The translations under genes and the position numbers were made by a program. A stretch of DNA of 9,515 bases, taken from contig CP070672.1 of the NCBI GenBank assembly GCA_020351895.1, positions 750,552 through 760,066 on the forward strand, written 5' to 3'. The notes under the pieces were generated by a model. The model did no database searches. It had not been told where the DNA came from and was given only the letters and a program-made list of their open reading frames with translations. Source of the DNA: Thermoplasmata archaeon (lineage in GTDB: Archaea > Thermoplasmatota > Thermoplasmata > GCA-020350865). This document shows, one piece after another, positions 1 to 8,100 of the stretch (the first letter of the stretch is position 1; every line of letters begins with the position of its first letter).

Positions 1-168
1 GGTTTCAAGGAATCGTTCTATTGCAACTCTTACAACATCCGATTTGGATTTGTAGTCAATGCTTTTCACCATTTCATCCAGCTTTTCGAGCTTTTCCGCT
101 GGTACTATAACCGTTATCCTTTCGGTTTCTGAGCTTTCTGCGCGTCTCTTTTTCTCCAGTGCTGCCAC
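1..168 (-). CDS. Ribbon-helix-helix (CopG/MetJ-type) transcriptional regulator, N-terminal part, runs off left edge
   Basis: The 56 visible residues carry an RHH DNA-binding domain. After a short basic N-terminus (EKKRR) comes the beta-strand ERITVIVP (residues 16-23). Helix 1 is EKLEKLDEMVKS, the turn is IDYKSKSD, and helix 2 is VVRVAIERFLE. This is the usual order for CopG/Arc/MetJ-fold proteins, which dimerise through the strand and insert it into the major groove of short palindromes. The start is GTG at 168-166: an in-frame TAA lies five codons upstream and no in-frame ATG precedes the domain. An AAGGGATGG purine tract just upstream could serve as ribosome-binding site. An ATG nearby is out of frame and closes quickly. 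The C-terminus is outside the window, so it could be a simple CopG protein or carry a ligand-binding domain as NikR does. Its own promoter region holds TGTC-N-GACA palindromes, suggesting autoregulation (inference). Confidence 0.85.
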   Translation of the reverse strand, partial: MAALEKKRRAESSETERITVIVPAEKLEKLDEMVKSIDYKSKSDVVRVAIERFLET

Positions 169-211
169 TTGCCATCCCTTTTATTGTTCTTCACAGATTG
201 TCACGGGATTG

Positions 212-220
212 TGTCAGACA
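212..220. promoter_or_regulatory. Operator-like palindrome TGTC-A-GACA
   Basis: This is a perfect 4+1+4 inverted repeat in the 5' untranslated region of the RHH regulator gene. Its centre (216) is 22 bp, about two helical turns, from the centre of the next palindrome at 238. The sequence shows the symmetry and spacing directly. Binding by the adjacent RHH protein is inferred from position and from the family's habit of binding short palindromes. Confidence 0.5.
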
Positions 221-230
221 TTTGATAGTT

Positions 231-245
231 TTTTGTCTGACAAAA
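231..245. promoter_or_regulatory. Extended operator-like palindrome TTTTGTC-T-GACAAAA
   Basis: This is a perfect 7+1+7 inverted repeat whose core TGTC-T-GACA (234-242) matches the palindrome at 212-220 except for the centre base. A further arm, TTTTGTC, lies at 257-263. The palindrome lies about 25-30 bp downstream of the minus-strand TATA box (267-272). That is where the RHH transcription start is expected, so a bound repressor would block RNA polymerase. Operator function is inferred. Confidence 0.6.
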
Positions 246-266
246 GACTATATGTGTTTTGTCGTA

Positions 267-279
267 TATAAAGATTTCG
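267..279 (-). promoter_or_regulatory. BRE/TATA promoter of the RHH regulator
   Basis: Read on the minus strand the element is CGAAATCTTTATA, followed by TAC. CGAAAT fits the purine-rich TFB-recognition element and TTTATATA fits the archaeal TATA box. Transcription would begin near 240, leaving a leader of about 70 nt before the GTG start. The same 13 bases occur on the plus strand at 435-447 ahead of tbp. Confidence 0.6.
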
Positions 280-434
280 GTTTAGGAATTAAAAAAGCTC
301 TTGATAACAATACTGGGTATATATAATCAACTCATTAAATCAAATTATTAAATCCCCCTAAGAACCAGTGTTACTACTGTCTGACGTGTCGTCTTATAAA
401 CCCCCAAACGTATATAAACACTGTGTAATAACAG
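280..434. other. AT-rich divergent intergenic region without a gene
   Basis: No convincing coding frame was found here. It contains several further TATA-like stretches on the plus strand: TATATATAAT at 318-327, TTATAAA at 394-400 and TATATAAA at 411-418. It also holds two C5 runs and a third TGTC-T-GAC palindrome near 378. The TATA-like boxes may be alternative tbp promoters or simply AT-rich sequence. Confidence 0.6.
378..386. promoter_or_regulatory. Third operator-like site, TGTCTGACG (one mismatch)
   Basis: This matches TGTC-T-GACA at eight of nine positions. It lies about 60 bp upstream of the best tbp TATA box and directly before two weaker TATA-like boxes. It overlaps a second small inverted repeat, GACG-TGT-CGTC (383-393). 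If the RHH protein binds here it could also influence tbp. The match is short and this is tentative. Confidence 0.3.
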
Positions 435-450
435 CGAAATCTTTATAAAT
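435..450 (+). promoter_or_regulatory. BRE/TATA promoter of tbp
   Basis: CGAAATC followed by TTTATAAAT is a strong archaeal BRE plus TATA box. The first 13 bases are identical to the divergent RHH promoter. Transcription is expected to start around 470-476, giving tbp an untranslated leader of about 80 nt and placing the ATG at 474 at or very near the 5' end of the transcript. Confidence 0.65.
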
Positions 451-473
451 AGGTATTTAAATCAAGTGCGAAA

Positions 474-521
474 ATGGGGGAGAAATGTAGGTTTTCACCG
501 ACTGAACGACCTTATGAATGA
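474..521 (+). CDS. Possible 15-codon upstream ORF in the tbp leader
   Basis: The frame reads MGEKCRFSPTERPYE and ends with TGA. Its ATG lies about 25-30 bp from the tbp TATA box, so it could be translated from a nearly leaderless 5' end. A second tiny frame, MIKWLE, starts at 518 by an ATGA overlap and ends at 538, just before the tbp ribosome-binding site. No family is recognised. It may be a leader peptide affecting tbp translation, or chance, since ORFs this short are common. Confidence 0.2.
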   Translation: MGEKCRFSPTERPYE

Positions 522-542
522 TAAAATGGTTAGAATAAAAAC

Positions 543-547
543 GGAGG
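543..547 (+). promoter_or_regulatory. Ribosome-binding site of tbp (GGAGG)
   Basis: A perfect GGAGG lies seven bases before the ATG at 555. It fixes the tbp start and shows that this organism uses Shine-Dalgarno initiation for genes with leaders. Confidence 0.85.
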
Positions 548-554
548 AATCATC

Positions 555-1103
555 ATGGCTGAAATAAAAATTGAAAATGTTGTGGCATCAACTTCTCTTG
601 GAGAAGAATTGAATTTGCAGGCAATTGCATTGGCATTAGATGGAGCGGAATACGAGCCTGAGCAATTTCCAGGCTTGATATACAGATTGAAAGAACCCAA
701 GACCGCCACACTGCTTTTCAGAAGTGGCAAGGTTGTATGCACTGGTGCAAAGAGCCTAGACCATGTTCGTATTGCAATAGATACCGTAATCAAGCAGATA
801 GGAAAGGCTGGTATCTCGGTAACAAGAGATCCGAAAATAGAAGTGCAGAACATAGTTGCATCATCTGATTTGGGGTGCGAGATAAACTTGAATGCCATCG
901 CAATCAGTCTGGGTCTTGAGAGGGTTGAATATGAACCAGAGCAGTTCCCAGGTTTGGTTTATCGTATCTCAGATCCGAAAGTGGTGGTACTTCTATTCGG
1001 CTCTGGGAAACTGGTATGCACAGGAGCGCGACGCCCCGAGGATGTTGAGGCGGCAGTTGATAAAATCACTGATGAATTGAAGGCTGCCGGTCTTCTGCAC
1101 TAA
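555..1103 (+). CDS. tbp: TATA-box-binding protein (TBP)
   Basis: TBP binds and bends the TATA box and recruits TFB and RNA polymerase at archaeal promoters. The 182-residue length is normal for archaea. It shows the typical pseudo-twofold symmetry of two direct repeats (about 5-92 and 96-182). Each has YEPEQFPGL (33-41, 126-134) and an LLF-x-SGK-x-VCTGA motif (53-65, 146-158). By alignment with eukaryotic TBP, the DNA-intercalating phenylalanine pairs are F38/F55 and F131/F148, each 17 residues apart as expected. The protein ends in AAGLLH and lacks the acidic C-terminal tail found in many archaeal TBPs. The start is supported by GGAGG and by the family N-terminus. The gene is followed by a T-rich terminator and seems to be a single-gene unit, divergent from the RHH regulator. 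Confidence 0.98.
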   Translation: MAEIKIENVVASTSLGEELNLQAIALALDGAEYEPEQFPGLIYRLKEPKTATLLFRSGKVVCTGAKSLDHVRIAIDTVIKQIGKAGISVTRDPKIEVQNIVASSDLGCEINLNAIAISLGLERVEYEPEQFPGLVYRISDPKVVVLLFGSGKLVCTGARRPEDVEAAVDKITDELKAAGLLH

Positions 1104-1109
1104 AAACTA

Positions 1110-1129
1110 TTTTTCACTTTTTCTTTTTT
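1110..1129 (+). terminator. T-rich terminator after tbp
   Basis: Three T runs (five, five and six bases) interrupted by CAC and C begin seven bases after the tbp stop codon. Archaeal RNA polymerase terminates at such T tracts without needing a hairpin, and none is seen here. Confidence 0.6.
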
Positions 1130-1158
1130 ATTGTAATTCTTCTATCTAAAATTGTAAG

Positions 1159-1179
1159 CCGAATAAATTTGCATAAGGT
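1159..1179 (+). promoter_or_regulatory. Weak promoter and ribosome-binding signals before the hydrolase gene
   Basis: The 82-bp gap after tbp contains CCGAATAAATTT (1159-1170), which resembles a BRE plus weak TATA box, and AGGT (1176-1179) six bases before the ATG. The AGGT has the same spacing from the start as the tbp ribosome-binding site. The TATA-like box is rather close to the ATG for a leadered transcript, so the true promoter may be CTAAAATT at 1146-1153. Confidence 0.3.
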
Positions 1180-1185
1180 TAGCAC

Positions 1186-2028
1186 ATGTCAAATTTGCCG
1201 ATCCTAGACAACCATGTCCACCTCCAACCGAATGGAAGGGGCTTTGAAGCTGTTTTGGATTTCCAAAAAGCAGGTGGAACCCATATTATTCTATCTCATC
1301 TTCCCCATAAAGGATTTCCTATTCATATGCCTGAGAATTTCAAGGGTCAATATGAAGTGACCTTGGATCTTGCTAAACAGGCAAGAAAAAAAACCGAGGT
1401 GGAGATTTTTGTTACCTTGGGACCATATCCCGTGGAACTAATAAGACTTGCAGAGCGCATGCCCCTTGACCTTGCAGTGGAGGTTATGAAAGAGGGCATG
1501 AATATTGCAGGAGATTATGTAAAAGAAGGCAAGGCAATTGCTTTGGGAGAGATAGGAAGGCCCCATTTTCCTGTCTCGGATGAGATCATGAATGCCTCCA
1601 ATGAGATCATGAGATATGGCATGAAGATTGGTAAGGAAATCGGATGCGCGGTTGTTCTCCATACTGAGAGTGGAACACCTGATGTATGCAAAGAATTGGC
1701 AGAGATAGCAAAAGATGTGGGATTTCCTGTTAATGGAGTCGTTAAGCATTACAGCCCAGCAATCATAGATAAAAAGGATAACCATGGACTCTTCCCATCG
1801 GTTTTAGCATCCAAAAAAAATATTGATGCAGCCATACCCAAGGGCCTACGTTTTATGATGGAAACCGATTATCTTGACGATCCTCGAAGACCGGGTGCAG
1901 TGCTTGGTATTAAAACCGTTCCAAAACGAACCAAGGTTCTTTTACAGAATGGAGTGATGACCGAGGAAGATGCATTTATAATTCATAAAGAAAATCCCGA
2001 GAAGGTTTATGGGATAAAAATAGAGTGA
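1186..2028 (+). CDS. TatD-like / urease-superfamily metal-dependent hydrolase
   Basis: This 280-residue cytoplasmic protein has the metal-ligand pattern of the amidohydrolase TIM barrel. HVH is at residues 10-12 (in LDNHVHL) on strand 1, and E122 lies in ALGEIGRPHF. H159 lies in VLHTES, H188 in VVKHYSP, and D228 in METDYLDDPRRPG. This order (HxH, E, H, H, D) is that of TatD nucleases and the related archaeal predicted hydrolases (COG1831 type, from memory). The GEIGRPHF and METDYLDDPRRPG motifs resemble the archaeal group more than bacterial TatD. The substrate is unknown: deoxyribonuclease or phosphoesterase activity is possible, but nothing visible decides it. No signal peptide or membrane segment is seen. 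The gene follows tbp on the same strand behind a T-rich terminator, so it is probably transcribed separately. The ATG start fits the conserved beginning of strand 1. Confidence 0.88.
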   Translation: MSNLPILDNHVHLQPNGRGFEAVLDFQKAGGTHIILSHLPHKGFPIHMPENFKGQYEVTLDLAKQARKKTEVEIFVTLGPYPVELIRLAERMPLDLAVEVMKEGMNIAGDYVKEGKAIALGEIGRPHFPVSDEIMNASNEIMRYGMKIGKEIGCAVVLHTESGTPDVCKELAEIAKDVGFPVNGVVKHYSPAIIDKKDNHGLFPSVLASKKNIDAAIPKGLRFMMETDYLDDPRRPGAVLGIKTVPKRTKVLLQNGVMTEEDAFIIHKENPEKVYGIKIE

Positions 2029-2035
2029 AAGACAA

Positions 2036-2041
2036 TTTTTT
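2036..2041 (+). terminator. T6 terminator after the hydrolase gene
   Basis: A run of six T lies eight bases after the TGA stop and fits an archaeal intrinsic terminator. The following sequence up to about 2110 is AT-rich with no coding signal. Confidence 0.4.
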
Positions 2042-2110
2042 GGTCTCCCTCGTTTAGAATTATTCATTATTCTCATTATATGATATTTATCTCAATATAT
2101 TTATGTACAA

Positions 2111-2120
2111 TATATAAATT
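2111..2120 (+). promoter_or_regulatory. TATA box of the giant surface-protein gene
   Basis: TATATAAATT is the strongest TATA-like box in the 141-bp gap after the hydrolase gene. It predicts transcription from about 2138-2145 and a leader of some 25-30 nt that includes the GGTGAT ribosome-binding site at 2159. Confidence 0.55.
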
Positions 2121-2158
2121 CCATAAATTAAAACTTCTGGGATTTCTAGTTGCCCTTG

Positions 2159-2164
2159 GGTGAT
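2159..2164 (+). promoter_or_regulatory. Ribosome-binding site GGTGAT deciding a CTG start
   Basis: GGTGAT is a perfect six-base complement to the 3' end of archaeal 16S rRNA. Five bases separate it from CTG at 2170. It overlaps the nearby ATG at 2163, which therefore cannot use it, and that ATG is out of frame and ends after five codons. Confidence 0.55.
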
Positions 2165-2169
2165 GGCCT

Positions 2170-5100
2170 CTGAAACATAGGTTCAGTCAATATTGTAATC
2201 ATAGCAAAGTAATTCTAACAATTGTTTTCGTTTTAATTCTTATTTGCCCTCTTAATATCGGATTTTTCAATGCTTCTTCATTGCCTGCCACCATAATCTC
2301 CACCGCCTCTGGATCAAATATTAATGACAAATTCGGGTGGAATGTCTCGGATTGTGATGATTTTAACGGAGACGGAATAGATGATATCATTGTGGGTGCT
2401 CCTGGGTATAACAGCAACCAGGGAAGGGCCTACATTTTCTTTGGAGGCTCAGGATTTATTGGGGATTTAATGGCTGATTCCGCAGATGTAATAATGGACG
2501 GAAGCTGGGCTGGAGCCCGATTCGGCTGGGATGTCTCAGGTGCAGGGGATTTCAATGGAGATGGAATAAATGATACTATTGTCGGAGCACCTGGAAATAA
2601 TAGCAATACAGGTGTTGCATACATATTCTATGGTGACATTTCATTAAGCGGCATTATCAGTTCAAATAATGCGAACATTACAATCGAGGGAGAGAACCTT
2701 GGTGATTTCTTCGGAAGCTCGGTTTCTGACCTTGGTGATGTAAGCAAAGAGCCTCCGGTTGATCATATTGTCCTAAGCGAGGTCTATGCCAATGGTGTGG
2801 ACGAAACATCTCCTAATATTGGTGAGTATTTGGAACTGTATAATCCCACCTCAAATCCGGTAATATTAAACAACTGGGTGATTGAGGACATGGATTCCCA
2901 TAGTTTTACATTGGCAGGCACGATTCCCGCCTATGGATTCTTCTTGATTGCCATAGATAATTATCTCGGATCAACTGATCCCACGGAAGCCTCCTGGCCT
3001 CCGCCTGATTTTGATTGTGGTTACACTGCAGGCTCTGTCTTCGCAAATTCTGGTGATGAAATAAGATTGAAGGATGATACTGGGGAAGTAATTGACACCT
3101 TCGGATACAGTGTTAATGCCGAGTGGTACGAAGGAGCCTACTATCCTACTTTGCCTAATCCATTGGAGAGTTACGAGAGAAAATTGGGAGAGACAATGCC
3201 AAATGGTGGGAATGCTATTGATACCGAAAACAATGGAAACGATTTTGCTGTTAGGTCAGCTGCGGAGCCTCAAAACTCTTTCTCTGCACCGGAGATCCCT
3301 CCAAACCAAAGCATTTACGATGATGTGATCGTGGGAGCCTACGGTTATGGGATTGACAAGGGTAGGGCCTATGTCTTTTTCGGAAGTAGTGGAATCCCCA
3401 ATAGCGCATCTGATGCAGATGTCATATTAACTGGTGAAGCTGATAACAACCATTTCGGATTTGCTGTATCAGGTACAGGGGATGTCAATTCGGATGGATT
3501 CGATGATATTCTTATTGGTGCACCTGGGTATGACAATAATAGAGGCAGAAGCTATATTTATCATGGGTCTCAGGATATGAAGGCTTGGACACAGGATACG
3601 ATATTCGCGCATTGGGATGAAAGTACAGGAGCAGTCTATGATATTCTCAATGTCTATGCAATATATGAAAAAAGATGGCTTGCCCAATCATTCACACCGG
3701 ATCAGGATTATCTTTTAACAAAGCTCTGGCTCTATCTTGATAATACTGGAACCACAACAATATCCATCTCATTGGAGGGTGATAATAGTGGTCCTGATGG
3801 AAATATCCTCGCACAAGCAGATCCTAAACCAAACAATCCTCCAGGTCCGAATCCTCTTACGTGGATGGAGTTCGAGTTCACAACTCCTTTTCAGGCCACT
3901 GCAGGCACCATGTATTGGATTACAGCCCGCGCAACCGGGAAGAACACGAATAACTGCTGGGGATGGCTTCAGGATTTGGATTCCAATCCCAATTATTCAG
4001 GTGGCTATTCGGCATACATGATCAATCCACCTGGAGCCTGGACCGAGGAACCTGATTATGATTACTGGTTCAAGGCTTTAGGTAAATTACCAACTGAAAT
4101 CCTTCCCGATGTAACGCAAACCGGTGGAGCACAAGGAGACCTTTTCGGGTGGTCGGTCTCGGATGCAGGAGATATCGGTGGGAACGGCTTTGATGACGTT
4201 ATCATTGGCGCACCAGGAACTGCAAATGGCAATGTATACCTGATAAATGGAAGCGCTGCCATGAAAGATTTAACTGTTGCAGGAATAGGTTGGGGAGACG
4301 AAAAACAGTTCACAAGCTGGGAAACTGGAGGAGATATGGAGGCTGCAGTTTACACAGGTCAATATGTTGCCCAGTCCTTCATTCCTCAGGAAACATTTCT
4401 TCAAACGAATGTGAGCTTGCTGATCAAGGCCTTTGGGACCTCGGGAACGTTAACCATTAAACTCATGGGGAGCACAGGATCTTCACCAGATACGGTTCCC
4501 GATGGAACCATTTTAGCCCAGGCTCCATCAACAAGCACAGGAAATGTTTCATATGAATGGACAGACTTTGAGTGGCTTGTCCCTTATACCTGCACAGCAG
4601 GCACCGATTACTTCATAGTAGCTGAAGGAACAGGTGCGGATACCTCAAACTGCTGGGGATGGTTTGGACAGCGAGCAGGAAACTATCCTGATGGTGATTC
4701 AGCATATGACCAGGGCAGTGGATGGACGGCTTCCGATGCCGATTTCTATTTCAGGGCAATGGGAGGGGCTGAGACAGTTCTCCCAAATGTGACATTCCAA
4801 GGTGAATCTCCAGGTGATATGTTTGGGTACTCAGTTTCCGGTGCAGGTAATTTCAATGGAGATGCCTATGATGATGTTGTAATTGGTGCACCTGGGAATG
4901 GAAATGGAAAAGCCTACATTTTCAACTGCTCTGACACCATATTACCTATTATTGGAGCCGTAAGTGCGAACTTTACTGCAGTAGGAGAGAATCCTACAGA
5001 TATGTTTGGTTGGTCTGTTTCCGGGGCAGGTGATGTAAATCAAACTATCGGGTTTAATGAAGCGATTGTAGGTTCTCCATTTCATGATCCGGGAGGATTG

Positions 5101-8100
5101 GGGGATGCGGGAAAGGTATACATTCTATCCATGGATCTCATTCCACCGTTACCACCGGTGGGTGATCCACCCTTTAGAATCAACAATGACACCGAGTTTG
5201 CAGCAATGGCAGCAGCTGAGGGGTGGGTTGGGGATGGAAGTGCGGGAAATCCATATATCATTGAGGATTATGAGATAGACGGCGGAGGTTATGGATACTG
5301 TATCTATATTGGAAATACTACTGTGAGTTTTATAATAAGAAATTGTGATCTATATAATCCAAGCGGAAATGCTGGGATTTATAATTGGGATTCTGGTGTT
5401 GCACTTTATAATTCTATGAACGGAACCTTGACAAACAATACCTTTGAGAATTGTACGGGTAATGGGCTGCATATTGTGGGAAGTACAAACATCAGCATCT
5501 CTCAGAATGATTTTTTAAACAGCACTGGAAGTGGGATATATCTTGAATCGTCTGTAGGCAATAATATAGATGACAACACCTTTGACAACAATAACTATGG
5601 ATTAGAGATGAATTCAAACAGCGACTCCAATATAATCACAAACAATTCATTTACAAATAATTCAGAAGCAATGGATTTATGGTCATGCAATGACAACATC
5701 ATCTCGGATAATTATGGCGATAACAACGGTATTTTTGCCTATCTTTTCAGTTGGTGTAGTGGTAATGAGTTAATGAATAATACTATTATCAATTCCAATA
5801 TAGGAATTTATCTACAAAGCAACTGCGATGGCAATACAATCCAGAATAATACGATTTCAGATATAAACCAGGAGGGCATATTTTTAGAAAGTTCAGATTC
5901 CAATGTTATAGAGGACAATGATATCCAGAAATGCAGATATGGGATTTATACGATTTTGTCCCTGTTAAATACCATCTCCAACAACACGTTATCAAATAAT
6001 ACGGATTATGGAATCTATCTTGATCCAGGCTCTGACCAAAATACAATTTCAAACAACACGATAGCCGACAATGGGGAATTTGGGATACTTATGATATCTG
6101 CAGATTCCAATGTTATCATCTACAATGACATCATCAACAATACATTCTATGGAATAAACGCCACAAGTGGAACTAATAATAATGAAATTCATCATAATAA
6201 TTTTACCAATAACAATGGTGGTGATGTTCAGGCCTACGATGATGGAACAGGTAATAATTGGGATGATGGAAAAGGTGAGGGAAATCTTTGGGGAGATTAC
6301 GAGAATAGATATGTTCCCCCTGCCACAAGCAATGGCAAGGTATGGGATATCCCATATGATATAAATGGCTCTGCAGGTGCACAAGATCTTTACCCCTTAG
6401 CTCTTTACCCGTGGAATATGGATCTCAGAATCGACAACAATACAGATTTTGCAGACACAGTAGCATTTTTTGGTTGGGCAGGAGACGGAAGTGAATCCAA
6501 CCCATATATTATCGAGGGTCTCACCCTTGACGCAGGAAGTCTGGGATATGGTATATACATAGGAAACACAACGTCAAATTTCATTATTCGAAACTGCTCA
6601 ATTGAGAATTCAACAGGAAATTCGCAGCAGTACTTCCGAAACTCAGGGATTTACCTGTATAATGCGACAAACGGCACACTTGAAAACAATGATATCAAAG
6701 CCAATGACGGAAATGGGATCAATATCGAATATTCAATGGATATTGTTCTAACCAATAATACCTGTAGGTACAACAACTGGAGCGGAATCTACACCGGGTA
6801 TTACAGCAATATTACCATTGACACCAATGTCTGCACCTACAATAACTGGAGTGGGGTATATCTCTGGTCAACATCAGATAGTTTTGTTATAAACAACACT
6901 CTATTGAATAATTCTGAGGGTATAACATTTGAATGGTCCAACAATAACGTAATCGAGGATAACTCAGTCCTGAACAATTCAAATGGTCTCAGCATGCTAA
7001 GCTCGGATCTGAACTTTATTGCTAATAATTCCTTCAGTGACAATAAATTTGAAGGAATCTACATTGAACTTTCCGACGATAACACAATATTCAACAATGA
7101 TTGCCAGGGAAATTATGACGGGATATATCTTTTATCTTCTAATTATAATAAAATATTTAAAAATCAGTTCTCCAACAACACTGCAGGAGGATTAAGTGGT
7201 ATGGGAATATTCTTGGATTACTCTGATAATAACACCATATATAATAACAACTGTTCGGGAAATAAAGAGGATGGGATTTATGTCTTCTATTCAGATTACA
7301 ATACAATCGATAACAACACCTGTTGGAACAATCCGGATGATGGGATTGCGATTTACAAGTCAATAAACTGCACACTTTCCAACAACACATTAACGGATAA
7401 TCTTTTTGGTATATTTTTGGAGAACAGGTGCTTCAATATCACCATAGAAAACAACAACATATCTTACAATCTAGATGACGGTATCTATTTCCTCAACCTG
7501 TGTATCAACAACACCATAAGCAACAATACCATCTTTGACAACGGAGATGATGGAATTTATATGAACGATAGAAATAGGGCAAATCTCATAGATAATAACA
7601 CGATAAGCGAAAATGGCGGAAACGGAATCAATCTTACCTACGATTCAGACGAATTTATTATTATCTTCAATATAATCGCCAACAACACAGAATATGGAAT
7701 CTTAATTTTCGACGGCGACTGCGAGAGCAGCTTGATACATCACAACGGTTTCTTTAACAATAACGGAAGTGGTGTGCAGGCCTATGATAATGGCTCTAAC
7801 GCATGGGATGACGGATACCCTTCAGGTGGGAACTTCTGGTCTGATTACATTGGAGTGGACTTTAACAGTACTGCATCCCAGGATGTGCCTCCACCAGATG
7901 GATTTGGAGACACACCGTATGATATCGACGGGCCAAAGGGTGCACAGGATAGGTACCCCCTAATTACATTCCCATGGAGTCTGCCCCTTCCAAACGAGTT
8001 GCCTGAAATTTCGGATGTAAATGCCCTTCCAAATCCACAGGAAACATTGGGATTTGTGAATATCAGCTGCAATGTAACAGATTCGGATGGTGTTTCCGAG

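Larger units (their letters stand above)
2332..5136 (+). other. Seven-bladed FG-GAP (integrin-alpha-like) beta-propeller within the giant protein
   Basis: Seven FG-GAP blades are readable. Their positions are 2332-2448, 2521-2634, 2707-2748 joined to 3310-3384, 3454-3567, 4141-4254, 4816-4932 and 4999-5136. Each starts FG-x-x-VS and reaches a [IV]-x-GAPG or GSP turn, then a [GV]-x-[AVS]-Y-[IVL] strand. Calcium loops are clear in blade 1 (DDFNGDGIDD), blade 2 (GDFNGDGIND) and blade 4 (GDVNSDGFDD). They are partly kept in blades 5 and 6 (GDIGGNGFDD, GNFNGDAYDD) and degenerate in blade 7. In blade 3 the loop is replaced by an inserted domain. Seven is the number in integrin-alpha propellers, so the set probably closes into one propeller. 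Confidence 0.85.

Noticed and set aside
530..898. 122-codon ORF on the minus strand
   Set aside because: It lies inside tbp on the opposite strand. The plus-strand translation is a full-length, unmistakable TBP, so this is a shadow frame.
1438..1785. 115-codon ORF on the minus strand
   Set aside because: It is antisense to the hydrolase gene, whose metal-binding motifs are intact. The antisense product shows no recognisable domain.
2056..2073. Imperfect inverted repeat AGAAT...ATTCT after the hydrolase gene
   Set aside because: A five-base AT-rich stem with an eight-base loop is too weak to call in such AT-rich sequence.
2163..2180. ATG just after GGTG as the start of the giant gene
   Set aside because: It is out of frame with the signal peptide and ends in TAG after five codons. 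It would be correct only if the assembly has an indel here.
2761..3300. Insertion of a foreign gene or mobile element in the propeller
   Set aside because: The segment translates in frame as an LTD domain. No transposase, terminal inverted repeats or target-site duplication are visible, so a domain insertion is the simpler explanation.
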